Assembly: GCA_027382625.1 (NCBI GenBank)
Contig: JAJKFJ010021624.1
Coordinates: forward strand, 156,615 to 220,614
DNA from: Tetmemena sp. SeJ-2015
Lineage: Eukaryota; Ciliophora; Spirotrichea; Sporadotrichida; Oxytrichidae
DNA length: 64,000 nucleotides
Reading direction: 5' to 3'
Shown: positions 22,526-33,884 of the stretch, piece by piece
Numbering within the stretch: the first letter of the stretch is position 1
Layout: each line of letters begins with the position of its first letter
Made by a program: the position numbers and the translations under genes
The notes under the pieces: generated by a model
What the model saw: only the letters and a program-made list of their open reading frames with translations
Told to the model about the DNA's origin: nothing
Database searches by the model: none

Positions 22526-22674
22526 CTGATATTTATATTAATAATAATAGTTAGGAATTAAGAACCCCTAACGGGCATATAATACTTAATCAATTTAAAT
22601 TAATTCACAGGCGTAACCCCTTGATCAGTTGTGCCACGTCACCGTGAAAGCCCACCGTCCTGATATTTATATTA
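22526..22674 (-). mobile_element. Short dispersed element, copy 1, with 15-bp flanking repeats
   Basis: A 119-bp unit (22541-22659) flanked by the direct repeat CTGATATTTATATTA (22526-22540 and 22660-22674). Its core is nearly identical to the IES at 57634-57776. Read on the minus strand it starts with a GC-richer head holding a tRNA A-box-like stretch (TGGCACAACTG) and ends AT-rich. The variable-length flanking repeats suggest a retroposon (SINE-like) insertion. Confidence 0.65.
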
Positions 22675-22776
22675 TAAGTATAACCATACAATTTATTTTG
22701 ACTATTAATTGATAGAAGCAAAAATTAAAGAACAAGAGTCGTTATCTCGAAGAAGTTTGGAACCTTCACTCAGCTT

Positions 22777-23467
22777 ATGCTTTTATTGCTCATACTGAGC
22801 CAGAGTTACTTTTCGGCTTGCGCTGCACCTACTTCTGAAAGTAATGAATGACCTGGGGCCACCACAAGAACTTAACTTTGAAGATATATGAGTAGTGATG
22901 ATAATTTATAGGCAGTTTAGTTTACTTGATCTCTCCTCCCAAAGACTCTCGCCACTATGAAGTTTACAAGCCAGAGGGAGCTGTCGGCTTAAGATACAAG
23001 AAGCAAATATTTACAAAGCGAGATTTAGGCTACATAGGGTTTTCCTCTCACGTTTTAGAGTCCATCTTCCGCAAAAAGTACTTCCTTAATTACTTCACTT
23101 AAGCATTAAAAGATTATTTGAGTTTGAATTATAATAAATCACGGAGACAAATGAAGAAGAGCAGTTAAGCTACGATGATTATTTGGTTAGCGAGGTCTGC
23201 CCAAGTGCTCTCTTTAATTCTGTAAGCTCTATTTTCTTCTATAAAAAATATTGTGATGTTCTCATTTTCCTTGTAGGATTCATAATAAAGGAATACATTT
23301 ATTTGTTAACAGATTTTTACCATGCCACCCATTTCTGTTCACAAGACATGATACAAATAGATTTAAATAAGAAAGAATGTTTGAAAGTAGTAGAAATAAT
23401 AAAATAATTTGTTCCATTGATTCAGAGTATTCAATCTACTCATTTATCATTCAAGATCATCTACTGA
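22777..23467 (+). CDS. Unknown protein with possible signal peptide
   Basis: The frame opens with a hydrophobic signal-like start, MLLLLILSQSYFSACAAPTS. After one or more inserts it continues as SPPKDSRHYEVYKPEGAVGL, FTKRDLGYIGFSSHVLESIF, then EEEQLSYDDYLVSEVCPSAL and FIIKEYIYLLTDFYHATHFC, ending at TGA 23465. Frame breaks near 22855-22920, 23120-23145 and 23222-23277 look like IESs or introns. I do not recognise the family. The end overlaps the stop of the minus-strand gene by 28 bases. A competing frame at the start (IKEQESLSRRSLEP) contains TGAs, so the N-terminus is uncertain. Confidence 0.45.
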
Positions 23468-26400
23468 AGATTGTGGTAGTTCCTCTTGCAAAAATAATAT
23501 TGTAAATGCTTTTCTTCTTCTTCTTTAACGGTAGCAGATGAGGGAATAAATGGTGGGACTGATGTATTCTGTGGGAAGGAGGAGACACCAGGTTAACCCC
23601 ATATATTCTGTAAAGGATTCTAACCTCCCAGCAAATTTAGCTAAGAATGAATAGAGGTCTGTGGTGCTAATATTGTTGAGGATCCTGTATTTCCTAAAGC
23701 AGATTAGGCTTACAATTACTGCTGCAATTATTGCAACTACAGTTACTGTAGAATTTACAATGGTAAGATATTAAAAAAAAGAAGCTAGAGCTGATATTGC
23801 TATTGCTATTGTTATTAGAGTAACTATTGAGCAGCAGTGTGATAAAGTGGATTATTAAGACCAGGAGGCACAGATATTTAACTTGGATTTCCAACTGAAG
23901 AAGGCTATTATGAGCTTCCAAATCCTAGCCCAATAGTAGAACCAAATAGAGAATTAGCAGTTCCAGATGCTTGAGGCTAGAATTATACATTTCTTATCTG
24001 CTATTGTTGTTAAATGAACTACTGTTGATAAGGATTTATGCCCAATCCTGGAGGTGGTAGAGCTTAGTTTGTTGTGTTTACTGGTTGAGTTATCAAACTA
24101 GGTTGAGATGTAAAGCTACTTGAGTTTTAATTAAGATTCACGCTATTAGTAGGCAGCGAGAGGCCAGGAGGAGGGAAGAATATTTCATCATTGAGAGGTG
24201 GCTTGACTTAATTGGTTGGCACAAAGTTTGGAATGCTCTGTGGGTATACAAAACTCTGATCTCTAAAAGTCCCAGCTCCACTAAATAAGTATTATGGAGA
24301 TGCTTAAAAATTAAATTCTGAGTAAGGCAGATTAGTAGTCTACTAAGGTTAAAAGACATACTGCTGCTCTTGATGAGTATTATTAAAAGACTTTCTTGAA
24401 GAGCCAAATATTCCTCCATCTCCAAAGAGACTTCCACTGAACAAGCTACCTCCATTATCTTCTTCTTCATCATCCTACTCCTCTTGAGTGTAATCTTTAT
24501 CTTCTTCATCAAGTTAATTAAACAAGAAACTGCTTGAGCTTTTCTCGTCTTCCCTTATTTCGCGTTTTGATTTAGGAAAGACGATGATGTGTTGAATTCA
24601 TTTAAAAAGAGAAAATGATTATGAAGGCTTAATTTAAAACACCCGAAGTGTCTTAAACTTACTGAGCCTATTGCTATGCCTTGGCTTCTTAGATTTTTTA
24701 TATGGTACCTCCAAACAATGGCTTTGCAAAAAGAGAGCTAGCACTTTTAAATGTATTATAGAAATCTGTATTTTAGTTAGAGCCTTACTTATTAGACTGG
24801 CTCCACTCCTTTGAATCTTCTTATTGCTTTGGATTGTAAGCAAAATAGCTTTGCTTGATATTAGTGGGCTGAGTTGAATTATCAGTTTAATCTCTTGCTC
24901 CTCTCTAAGAATTTAGTTAAGAATTCACTTAGCTCTAAAAGAGCGAGTGATATTTGGATTAGGTTTATGAATTGAATTGAGAATTTGCGAAACTGCCAGA
25001 AAAAGGTACATGATCCTCATCCTCGTCGTCCTCAATTAATTTGCTCAAATCTTTTTCATAAAGAGGAGAACTTTCTCCCTAGTCATCACTATTTTATTCA
25101 GAGGAATGGTGATCAGTGCGTTAAGAAGGCTGCGTCGTAACACCAATCGGTTATGTAAATATACTCATAGGATTAAAGCTAAAGAGACTTTAGCCAAGAG
25201 AGATATTTAATTAACTTTATTTCTTATTTAAAAGTTATTGGGGCTCATAAGATTTCCTAAAAGAGATTTCTTCTGCTCGACCATTTTCTGAGGTTCATCT
25301 GGACGTTTTTGACTTTCAAAAAATGGCATTAGCTCCTCCTTACTAAGCTAGCCTCCTGATTTTCTCGCACTCAATAACTTTTCCATTCTATTTTCTTGCC
25401 CTACCAAAACCTTTTCTTCCTCCACTCTTTCGGATGAGGACAAAGGGGCCTATTCTTCAGACTAGTTTAAATTTGATTCCTCTTAATTTTCAGTAAGCAC
25501 AGAGGTATCAACTCTCTTCTAGGTATCATTTTAATCATTTAAGTAAAAACGGGCTGTTTCTTAAACTATGCTGTCTGATTGATGAGAGTTATCTTGTAAA
25601 TATATTATTAAAGAAGCTTTCAAAACATATTAATATCTTGATTGTCTTAACTCTAATATTGCTAAGCATTCATCTATGATTTAGCATTCTCATTGCTCTG
25701 AAGATTCTCTGAATTTTGTCTCTGTGGGCTACTCACACCGATTATGTTTTGATCGACGAATTAGCGGTCATCGCTTTGATGTTGGTTCGCTATGATTTAT
25801 TCTTATGTTTTGTCGTGTATTTCCTAAATTTTGGTCAAAGTATATTATGAAAATATTATTATCGTTTGAACTTCCCTTATTAGACGGCTCTTTCCTTTAA
25901 TAACTGAAGCCACTATTCCTCTACTCATTTGAAAAGGATTATTGCTTTTCAGGGACAGTTTTTTAATTCTGCTGTGATTTTTTGACCCATTTCCCCTGGT
26001 TAAAACAATCAATATGTATTGCATATAAAGTTCAAATCATCTCTACTGTCAACTTTCCTTTGGTAGAATTAGTGCTATTGAGAGTGTTGGTGTCTTTAAT
26101 CATAATTGGATACTAAATTTGCAGAATCATCTTCCTCGTGATAAGCTTCATCTTCATATTGATAATTCTTTCTATAAAATCCTCTCTCCCTCGCTCTCTG
26201 GTATTTGTAGTTCTAATTTTCTTGGGAGTCACTTTCTCCGATTTTTCTCTGCAAGTCCTTTGAATAAGATTTAACTTCGTGGCTCTTTAAATCCATTTAT
26301 GATGATGGCACTTGTGCCGCATTTTTAAACTAGCTTGATACTGCTTATTAGTTTTACAGCTAAATTATTATAAAATATATCATAAATAATTATATTTAAT

Positions 26401-27857
26401 CTACTTCTTTCTCATTTGATTAGTTTCTACATGCTACTAGTTATTCTTGCTGTTATCTCTATTCTTTATCTCATGCTAATACTCATCCTAGAGAGGCTCT
26501 ATATCATTTAAATCTCCAATGTACTCAAGACTTTACTTGAAATCCTTTTCTCGCTTCTCTTTTGTAGAGGTGCTCTTCTTGTAAACTTTATCCTCGATCT
26601 AACTCTAAAAGAAATTAAATTGTTCACACTCAGGTTGAGCGAATTATCTCTGTCTAAGTTCATACTGTGGTTAAAAGAATCCGTTCCAGTTTGGCCAGCT
26701 TCTTCTGTCAAGGATCAGTAAAAATAATAATAATTCAATAATTTTTCTAAGGAGGCAGCTTGTATCTTACTCTCTTCTTCCTTTAGAATCCTCAACTCTT
26801 CCTCTGCTTTTTAGGCAAGTTCTTTTGCCCTCAAAATTAAATTACGACACTCTGCATCTCCAATTCCCTGCGCTTTTGCTCTAATTTGGCTTCTTCTTCT
26901 TTCCTCTTTTGAGCTTGTCTAAATCTCTCCTCCATTTCCTATTGCTCCTTTATTCTCTAAGCTGTCTATCTCTGCTATTTTTTGCTCATCCTCGGTACTG
27001 CTTTTCCCACTGTTGCAGTCTTAAGGGAAAAAATTAAATTAAAATTTTTATATAGAAACTCCTTCAGCTCCAGAGCCATCTAAAGTCTCTTGCTAATTTG
27101 AGGTTTTTCTCTTATCTTCTTGCTTTTACTCCTCAGATAATTAAAAAAAATTAGATTGGTTTACAGTTTCAAACTAAGTGGCAACTTTCTGGCCTTTTTC
27201 TTCGACTGGAGATAAAATTAACCAACATTATGAGAATAATGAGATTTAGTTTTCTTGTTCTCTGCGCTTGAAGCTTTAAAATTCTATTGCGATAAATTAA
27301 CTCCTTTCTTTGGCGTCTCATCCCTGGCTACTCTAGGCGATGTTTCTCCCATGTAAGAAGTATTACTGCTAGCCACTGAATCTGCAGGCTGCTTTTACTT
27401 TTGCCCTTAATTTCTGCCCGCTTGAACTTTGGTAAAGGAATCCTAATCTCTTCTATTATCATAGTTTATGTTTTGCTAGTTCTTTCCATAAACAAAATAT
27501 ATATTTTAATCCAGTAGTGGCAGCTATTTGTTATTGCTACTATATCTGCAACTGAATTTATTGAAACAGCTGTTCTTCTCTGAGGCGGTTCTCTAAGTAT
27601 TTGTTGGCAGCTGAATTTTACTGCGTAGTATGATTGAAGTGTGAGGCTCTTTGGTTATTGATCCTTCTTCTCTCTTTCTCAGCATCAATAGCTTGCTTCT
27701 GTGCATCTAGAATCACTAAATTCTTCTTGTTTGAGCACATATTTGAAAGCTCTTTAAGTAGCAGCTGATTTGGATTGTCTAGTTTCTCTTAAGCTTGGTT
27801 GTAAGTGTTAACTAAATTATCACTTCCGACCATCTCTCTCATCAAAGATATTTGCAT
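23440..27857 (-). CDS. Large Q/P-rich coiled-coil protein
   Basis: Starts MQISLMREMVGSDNLVNTYN and runs left to TGA 23440. The N-terminal part is coiled coil (NKYLENRLREEQLFQQIQLQ; MEERFRQAQKRKEEEAKLEQ). The middle is charged (YELRQRQFAQPECEQFNFFQ, KEKREKDFKQSLEYIGDLND). The C-terminal third is low-complexity with NG, FG-like and PPG repeats, polyglutamine made largely of TAA/TAG codons, and ends KEEEEKHLQYYFCKRNYHNL. Several frame shifts (for example near 26840, 26720, 26390 and 25160) point to IESs. It may be a cytoskeletal or centrosomal scaffold, but no family can be named. Confidence 0.65.
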
Positions 27858-28219
27858 TATAAATAATTATTTAAATTAACAAAGGTAGTTCTTTCACTCT
27901 CACAGGTTAAAAATAAATGATGCAATAAAGAAATATAGAGCAGAAGTAAGGTTAGTTGATCTTTAAGATGTGTTCTTGAGAAATCTAGAAATTCAGTCTT
28001 TGCTATTTCTTCTGATCCAACTTGAACTTTAGATTAGAAACTATGTCCTACGAAATTTTCAGAACAATTAAGGCTCCTAATCCTAACATCATGAGTTTTA
28101 GACAAACATAGAGAGTTTCTTCGCTCGAGCTTAGAGGTAAAATTTAGTTTGCTAGTGGCAGAAGTGAAATGGGCATTTATATTTGGAGAATCATTTCCTG
28201 AGTGAACAGTTTCTAAAAT

Positions 28220-31200
28220 TAAATATATTCGACTCAAACTGGATGTTCTTCCTTATTCTTCCAACAGAGTAGTCTGTGACAAAGCTTATCCTTAGCTGGT
28301 GCACCTCTCCAGCCTTCAAAGTGAAGGAGTTGCAATTCTCTATTTCTATTCCGAAAGCCTTGCAACCCAAACCTTCAATGGATATACTATCTACTGTGAG
28401 AGGAAGATTGCCTATGTTTTAGACTACAAATATTCTCTTGTGGACAGTTTCAAGTTTAATGTTTTCGAAACGATAAGTGAGCAAATCGCTCAATAAGGAG
28501 TGGTAATCTCGCTGTGAATTAGTTGAGTGAATAGTTTCCTCACCTGATTTCTCGTCTGAGTTTATAAGATATTGTTTATAATTGATAATTTATGGGGATC
28601 ATATCTTCAGCAGCAATGGTGAAATACAAAACTCTCTCGAGCTCTTGATGCTTTATTGAAACGGTATTTGGGCTTTTAGTCTCAAATAGTTAATCCTCTC
28701 ACCATAGATGTAGTTTTGTATTTTCTTAATTTGTTTCAAAAACGAGTCATCCTCCTATTTAGAAGAGTCTTAGATCCCTTAAAACCCATCCAAAGAATCT
28801 TGGTAGAAACTATTTTACTGCTGATAAAAGCCCATGCCTTGCTAAGGATTTATATTAGAGTTGGAAATTTGCAAAAGGATGCTTTTTTAGCACTTAGTTA
28901 ACCTCTAAAAGACCAGTGCCGCCTCTTCCAGTTAACTCAACCTGATAAAGGTGAGTAAGATCATTCTTAATCAGTAAATGCATTTTCATTTCACCTGTTA
29001 CCAGAGACATATTGGAATATGACTGCGTTATTTATAGTTCGGTTGCTTTTAGCCTCTATTCTATATACTGCTCCTTATAAAAATGTAAATTAAATTTTAC
29101 TTAGTATGCTCCTACTATCTAAGGGTTTATGTAAAGCTTTAATTTGATATTTGGAAGGGCTTGTTATTACTGAAATTATAGACTTCATTACTGATTCTAC
29201 TGTTATCTTTATTGATTATAATATCATTAAGGAAATCACTTTTGAATCTAAATCTCCTCTACTTTTTAAGCTCCTATTTTATTAGAGACTCTTAAATCTA
29301 AGCCTGATGTGCGCTTGTTGCGTTTCTCATCAACTTCATTTTCTATTAAGAGAAAATATTGAAGAATTGAATTAGCTGACTGGGGACTTAAGGAAAATAA
29401 ATTTTAATGATTGATCTTAGAAGCTCAAAGTATCCTCCATCTTCAACTTGCTAGAGTGACTTCATTATTCCTAGAACATTCTGAATAAGAAATTTAAATC
29501 CTAATTCTGATCAAGGAAGTGATTATAAGAAACTTATTAAGAGTACTTGCAAAATTCTCTAAATCTGTGAAATTCAGTGGAGAGCCAGACTATAAAAGAT
29601 TTCCTATGCCCCCACCAGGCGGTGCATTTTCATTCAAATTTCTAATTAGATCATCCATCTTCATCTAACTGAGGTCTATCTACATTAAAAGAGTAAATAA
29701 TTTAATTTTGCTTTGTTGCTTGAGAAGTCCTTTATTCATTTTGAGAAAGTTTTTCTTAAAAGATTTCTCTATCTAGTTGGCAGATATCTCAACTTAAGGT
29801 TAAATGAATACCAGATTTTGGAAAAAGTGCTCAACATTTCTGACTATAGAATCTTTAGCAGATTAAGAAAGGATGTCTGTATTAAGTAGAAGTCTTATTA
29901 GAGAGCAGAGCTCATTTTGAGGCTACTCAAAGTTTATAAATAACTCCTCTGAATCTATCCTTTCTTGTATAAGTGAGCTATCAATAATGACATTAATGTC
30001 TGTGATCTCATTGCAATAGATGTTTATAGGGTGATCCATGTCTAAGTCATAGCCAAATAGATACTCACTCCAAATTACAGGTCTATCATTCTGCTTATCT
30101 TTGGTGCTTGTTGAAGGTCTTTCTTCCTTTTATTGCTCCTTAACTTAGTTGAAGATTTCAGCTTCATTTAAAGGCTCACCTGATAAGAATAGGGCCACTT
30201 GGATTGGCTAATCGCTTGGGTTGACTATTGTAATGGATTTTGAACTCTCAGAACCAACTTGTACGATACCAAAGTCTAGTTGATCTTCTAAAGTAATGCA
30301 AGGCTTGGTGAGATGAGCCTTTACAGGCACTGTGATGTTAGGGAAGACGTTTGTTTCTATCATAATGGCTGCATTAATTTCAGTCTTTCCATGAGCTCCA
30401 AGATCATCCCAAATCTTTTACTTCTCTTTGTACAATATGAGATCATCAGCTGTAATATAAGTCCTAAAGGGATTCTAACTATTTTGACCAGGTTTGCCTC
30501 CAATACCTTGTGTAAATGCTGTATAGTGTCCTGCAGCCTCGTTCATAATCATAGTTATCTGTCCTCCATTTTACTGTAGTTAAGCGCTATTAATCAGCTA
30601 AACAATGTGCTACGGAAGTTGTTGTTCAAAAGCAGGGTGAGATCCAAACATAGCACTCTCTAATGTGTGAAGCAGTTTACTGTTTGAAGAAAGTCTGTTC
30701 ACGTCTAAGCTCACTAAACCAATCTCTGTCTTATTTCGAGGCATAATGATGTTGGAATTTGGTTACTAAAATTGGGCAAATATACGCACATCACTTGACG
30801 TCATTTGCTTAATCACAATTGGAATATCAAAGGTTGACCTGGCTATCAAAGGCTTGGTCAATATTTGACCAGTAAGAGCTGAGTTGAACCTAATAACAGA
30901 GGGTACTAGGCTAATGTTACCATCTACCACGTTATATTGATAGTTGAAAGTGAAATTTGAGGTCTCTCTTTTCCTCACCAAGAATTCTATTTTTGTGCTT
31001 TTCTATCTTGGCTAAGTGGCTATGACTTAGAAGCATAATGAAAATGTGTGTTGAGGCTTGATGGTTATATTAACTGTTCTCTTAGTTTTCCTTTATGTAA
31101 TAAGTGCTATTTTTCCATCATCAATAAGATTTCGAGTAAGAGGTAATCTCCTGCCCTGTTTGTCAAACATTTTATCAATAGTAACCAGCATGTCATCTTG

Positions 31201-33263
31201 CTAAGACTTTAAAATTGTCTCTATCGTTATTACTGAATTTTGAAATAAATTGAAATATAATTTTTCATATATAATTATGAATACGCTATGAGGATTAAGA
31301 TTAGTTATGTTGAGTCTCTTAATCTTGGTATCGTTATTAGGTATATAGCCATAGTTAATATCGAAACCTTAAGCACACTAGATGTATCTTTGCTTTTGAG
31401 GTTCCTCCCAGACACAAGTAAGTTGCCTATCATAGATTTGCACAGCAGCTGGAACGTATGTATCATTCACCTCTATCTAGATGTACTTGATACCTTGAGA
31501 AATTTTCAAATGAGTGGTTAGGATTTCAATCTGAGCGAATTTTATAATTTCGCCAGGCTGTAGAATCAGTCTGCTGTAAGCAAAGTCTGGATTCAAGCCA
31601 GGTATTAAAGTAACTTTGATCTCTCTATTGTTATTCACTATGCCTTTTATCAAGATTGGTCGAGAGAATGTGTTCTTAAAAATCATAATTGCATTTCGAA
31701 TAAAAAGGTAGTTATTTTTTTATAACTTCAATTCTTTAGAATAATAAATTTTTATATTTATGTTCTTGATAACGAGAGGAGCAGTAAGAATCACAGGCCT
31801 GAAGGTTGGAATAACGAACAATAGTTTCTAGGTTGACTGATTGATCAAATACTCGCCAACGTCAAAAGATACTATAGGTGGTGTCTATTCCTTGTAAAGT
31901 TCTTTAGTTTCGTTATCAAGATTTCCATGTAGCATATGAGGGTCCTCTATCACATTTCCAGTTAACATATACTCTATCTTAGAAAGTTCTGTTGGTCTCA
32001 ACGCCTTAGACTGTCACAATTATTTTTTAAAGAATCAGCCCAGGTGTAGAAGATTGAAGAAGAACATAGCCTAGTAAGAACTCACCACCAGGATTATAAG
32101 TGTAAGTTCTTTCAGGATTGAATTTTGTTTCCATCATTATAAAGTCGAGTCTCTTATCCTATATTGCAATTTTTAGAATTATTATTGGTATGTGGACATC
32201 TAAGATCTTAATTTTCTCTTGAGCTTTATTTCTACCTCTGACATTGATTTTCATAAGATCAAAGTTAAGTGGCACGAGACCAAAGTCACCTGTAGGTGGG
32301 ATGAATTTGATAAGGTCTGAATGTACATGAAAGTAAACAGGTAAGCGAATTATATCATGATGGTCAGTTAAGATATGAACCTCGGCATAATAGTCTTGAG
32401 TTTGGTTAACTTGAAACACTATATGGAATACATCGCTCTCATTCATAAATAGGATATACAAAAATGAGTTTGTAATTCATTGGCTGCAATTTAAGAAAAT
32501 CACTGTTCCTCAGAGGCTAATGAGTTGGCTCTGCGTTTCCTAGTTCATCAAAGGTTTAAGGTATTGGCTAGCCATTCGGCCAAATGAGTTAAGCATATCT
32601 ATCAGTGGACCATAGTTCCTATATAATAAGAGGAGAGGTAGCGATAGGGTTGAACATTTTGACAGGCACTTCCACTCGCTCGTTTACCGTGACGTCAACC
32701 ACATAAATGGGCGACAGCTAGAAAGGGTTGGGCACCACTGTAGCACTAACAGAGCCATTTATAAAATAAAACATAATTGACTCATAGCCTACAAACACAA
32801 CATCATTCACTAGGATGTAAAACGCAGCTTCAAAAGCTCCGAGTGTTTCAGGTAAGAAAACCAAGTGTAGCTCTAAGCTACTGAGTGGTCCTAGTTTAAG
32901 AGGGAAATCTTTAGCACTCTGTGCAAAAGAGTTTGAGTTGTAAATATGGCTATTAGAATGAGGCAAATATGGAGTTAACTCTGGAGACGTGGCTCTGAAG
33001 TCTAGCAAATCTAGGGTCTTGGTCTTAGATAGGTTATCAATGGTTAGAATGTATCTCTTAGGTATTAGAAGCTCGCATTCCTCAAAAGTTAATTGATGAG
33101 AGGGGCTATAATTAAATTTCATTAACATCTTAATACATCATTTTTATAACTTCAAACTCAAGTTGGAAGAATTTATTAAGAGGGTTATTCTGAGGGAGCT
33201 ATTTAATACTCTAAGGCCTCAAACCACCTGTTAAACTAGAAATGTATTCCACATCGTCAAATG
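28220..33263 (-). CDS. TMEM131: TMEM131-like transmembrane protein (luminal ASH/Ig-like domains)
   Basis: TMEM131 proteins are large ER/secretory membrane proteins with tandem ASH-like beta domains, implicated in collagen secretion. Visible segments match: FPLKLGPLSSLELHLVFLPE, VNDVVFVGYESIMFYFINGS with SPIYVVDVTVNERVEVPVKM, FIPPTGDFGLVPLNFDLMKI, and the conserved C-terminal luminal piece NIGNLPLTVDSISIEGLGC followed by FTLKAGEVHQLRISFVTDYS. Between them runs about 4 kb of similar beta-rich sequence with many small frame shifts (IESs or introns). The upstream fragment MYTFDDVEYISSLTGGLRPQ (33263 leftwards) may be its start, joined by one insert near 33120. After FESN (about 28220) the expected membrane segment was not found, so the C-terminus may lie elsewhere. 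Confidence 0.72.
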
Positions 33264-33754
33264 TGTACATTCACTTTTAAAATTATATTCTGAAAAACCT
33301 ATAATCTATTCTTTTAAAATTAGCTGTGAGAAAATATTTGAGTCTTCGAGCATCTCTGGGCCAAACCTAGTGGCAAAAGCAAGAAAATTCTCTCTGTTGT
33401 TAGTTTTAGCCTTTTTGTAGAGAAAAGATTCAATGATCTCTTCAATTTCTACCTCTTCAATAGGGGCTTGAGGTACTTCAAATGTGTTCTTTACACCAAG
33501 TGCGTAATTAAGGTAGAAATTATCTCTTGGGAAGTCAACTATAGTTCAATTTTAATCAACTATCGAAATTCAAGGAGTATATATGCACATATAGTAAAAT
33601 AACTAGTCATTCTAGAATACTTACTGTCAGCACTCTTATCTGCAGATTGAATCTAGATGCCTCCCCAGAGAAAGGACTCATTTTTGAATGGGCTTTAGAT
33701 GTAGTCATTCTTAGGTTTGTAGTAATTTGTGCTCAAGTATGTGAAAACCATCAT
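33240..33754 (-). CDS. Unknown protein
   Basis: Starts MMVFTYLSTNYYKPKNDYIQ, continues SPFKNESFLWGGIQIQSADK, then an insert at about 33545-33630 opening with GTAAG. It resumes IVDFPRDNFYLNYALGVKNT, EVPQAPIEEVEIEEIIESFL and RENFLAFATRFGPEMLEDSN. TAA/TAG are used as Gln. No family is recognised. It lies between TMEM131 (same strand) and the GAPVD1-like gene (opposite strand), suggesting a small divergent gene. Its 3' end overlaps the putative TMEM131 start region, so one of the two borders is wrong. Confidence 0.55.
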
Positions 33755-33884
33755 GTCTTCTTTTTCACTTGAATGCTTAATCTTAGAGATTAAAATCTGA
33801 TATTTATTTCATAATAATCATATAAATTAAATCAAATTAATTAAATTATCTAAATTTATAATCTATCTGCAATTTGCTGCCAAA

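Noticed and set aside
22541..22659. tRNA gene reading of the dispersed element
   Set aside because: An A-box-like stretch is present, but no B box at proper spacing in both copies and no cloverleaf could be folded by eye.
24138..24512. 124-residue minus-strand frame MMKKIKITLKRS
   Set aside because: Shadow of the Q/P-rich gene; the same strand in another frame gives the continuous acidic then FG/PP-rich sequence.
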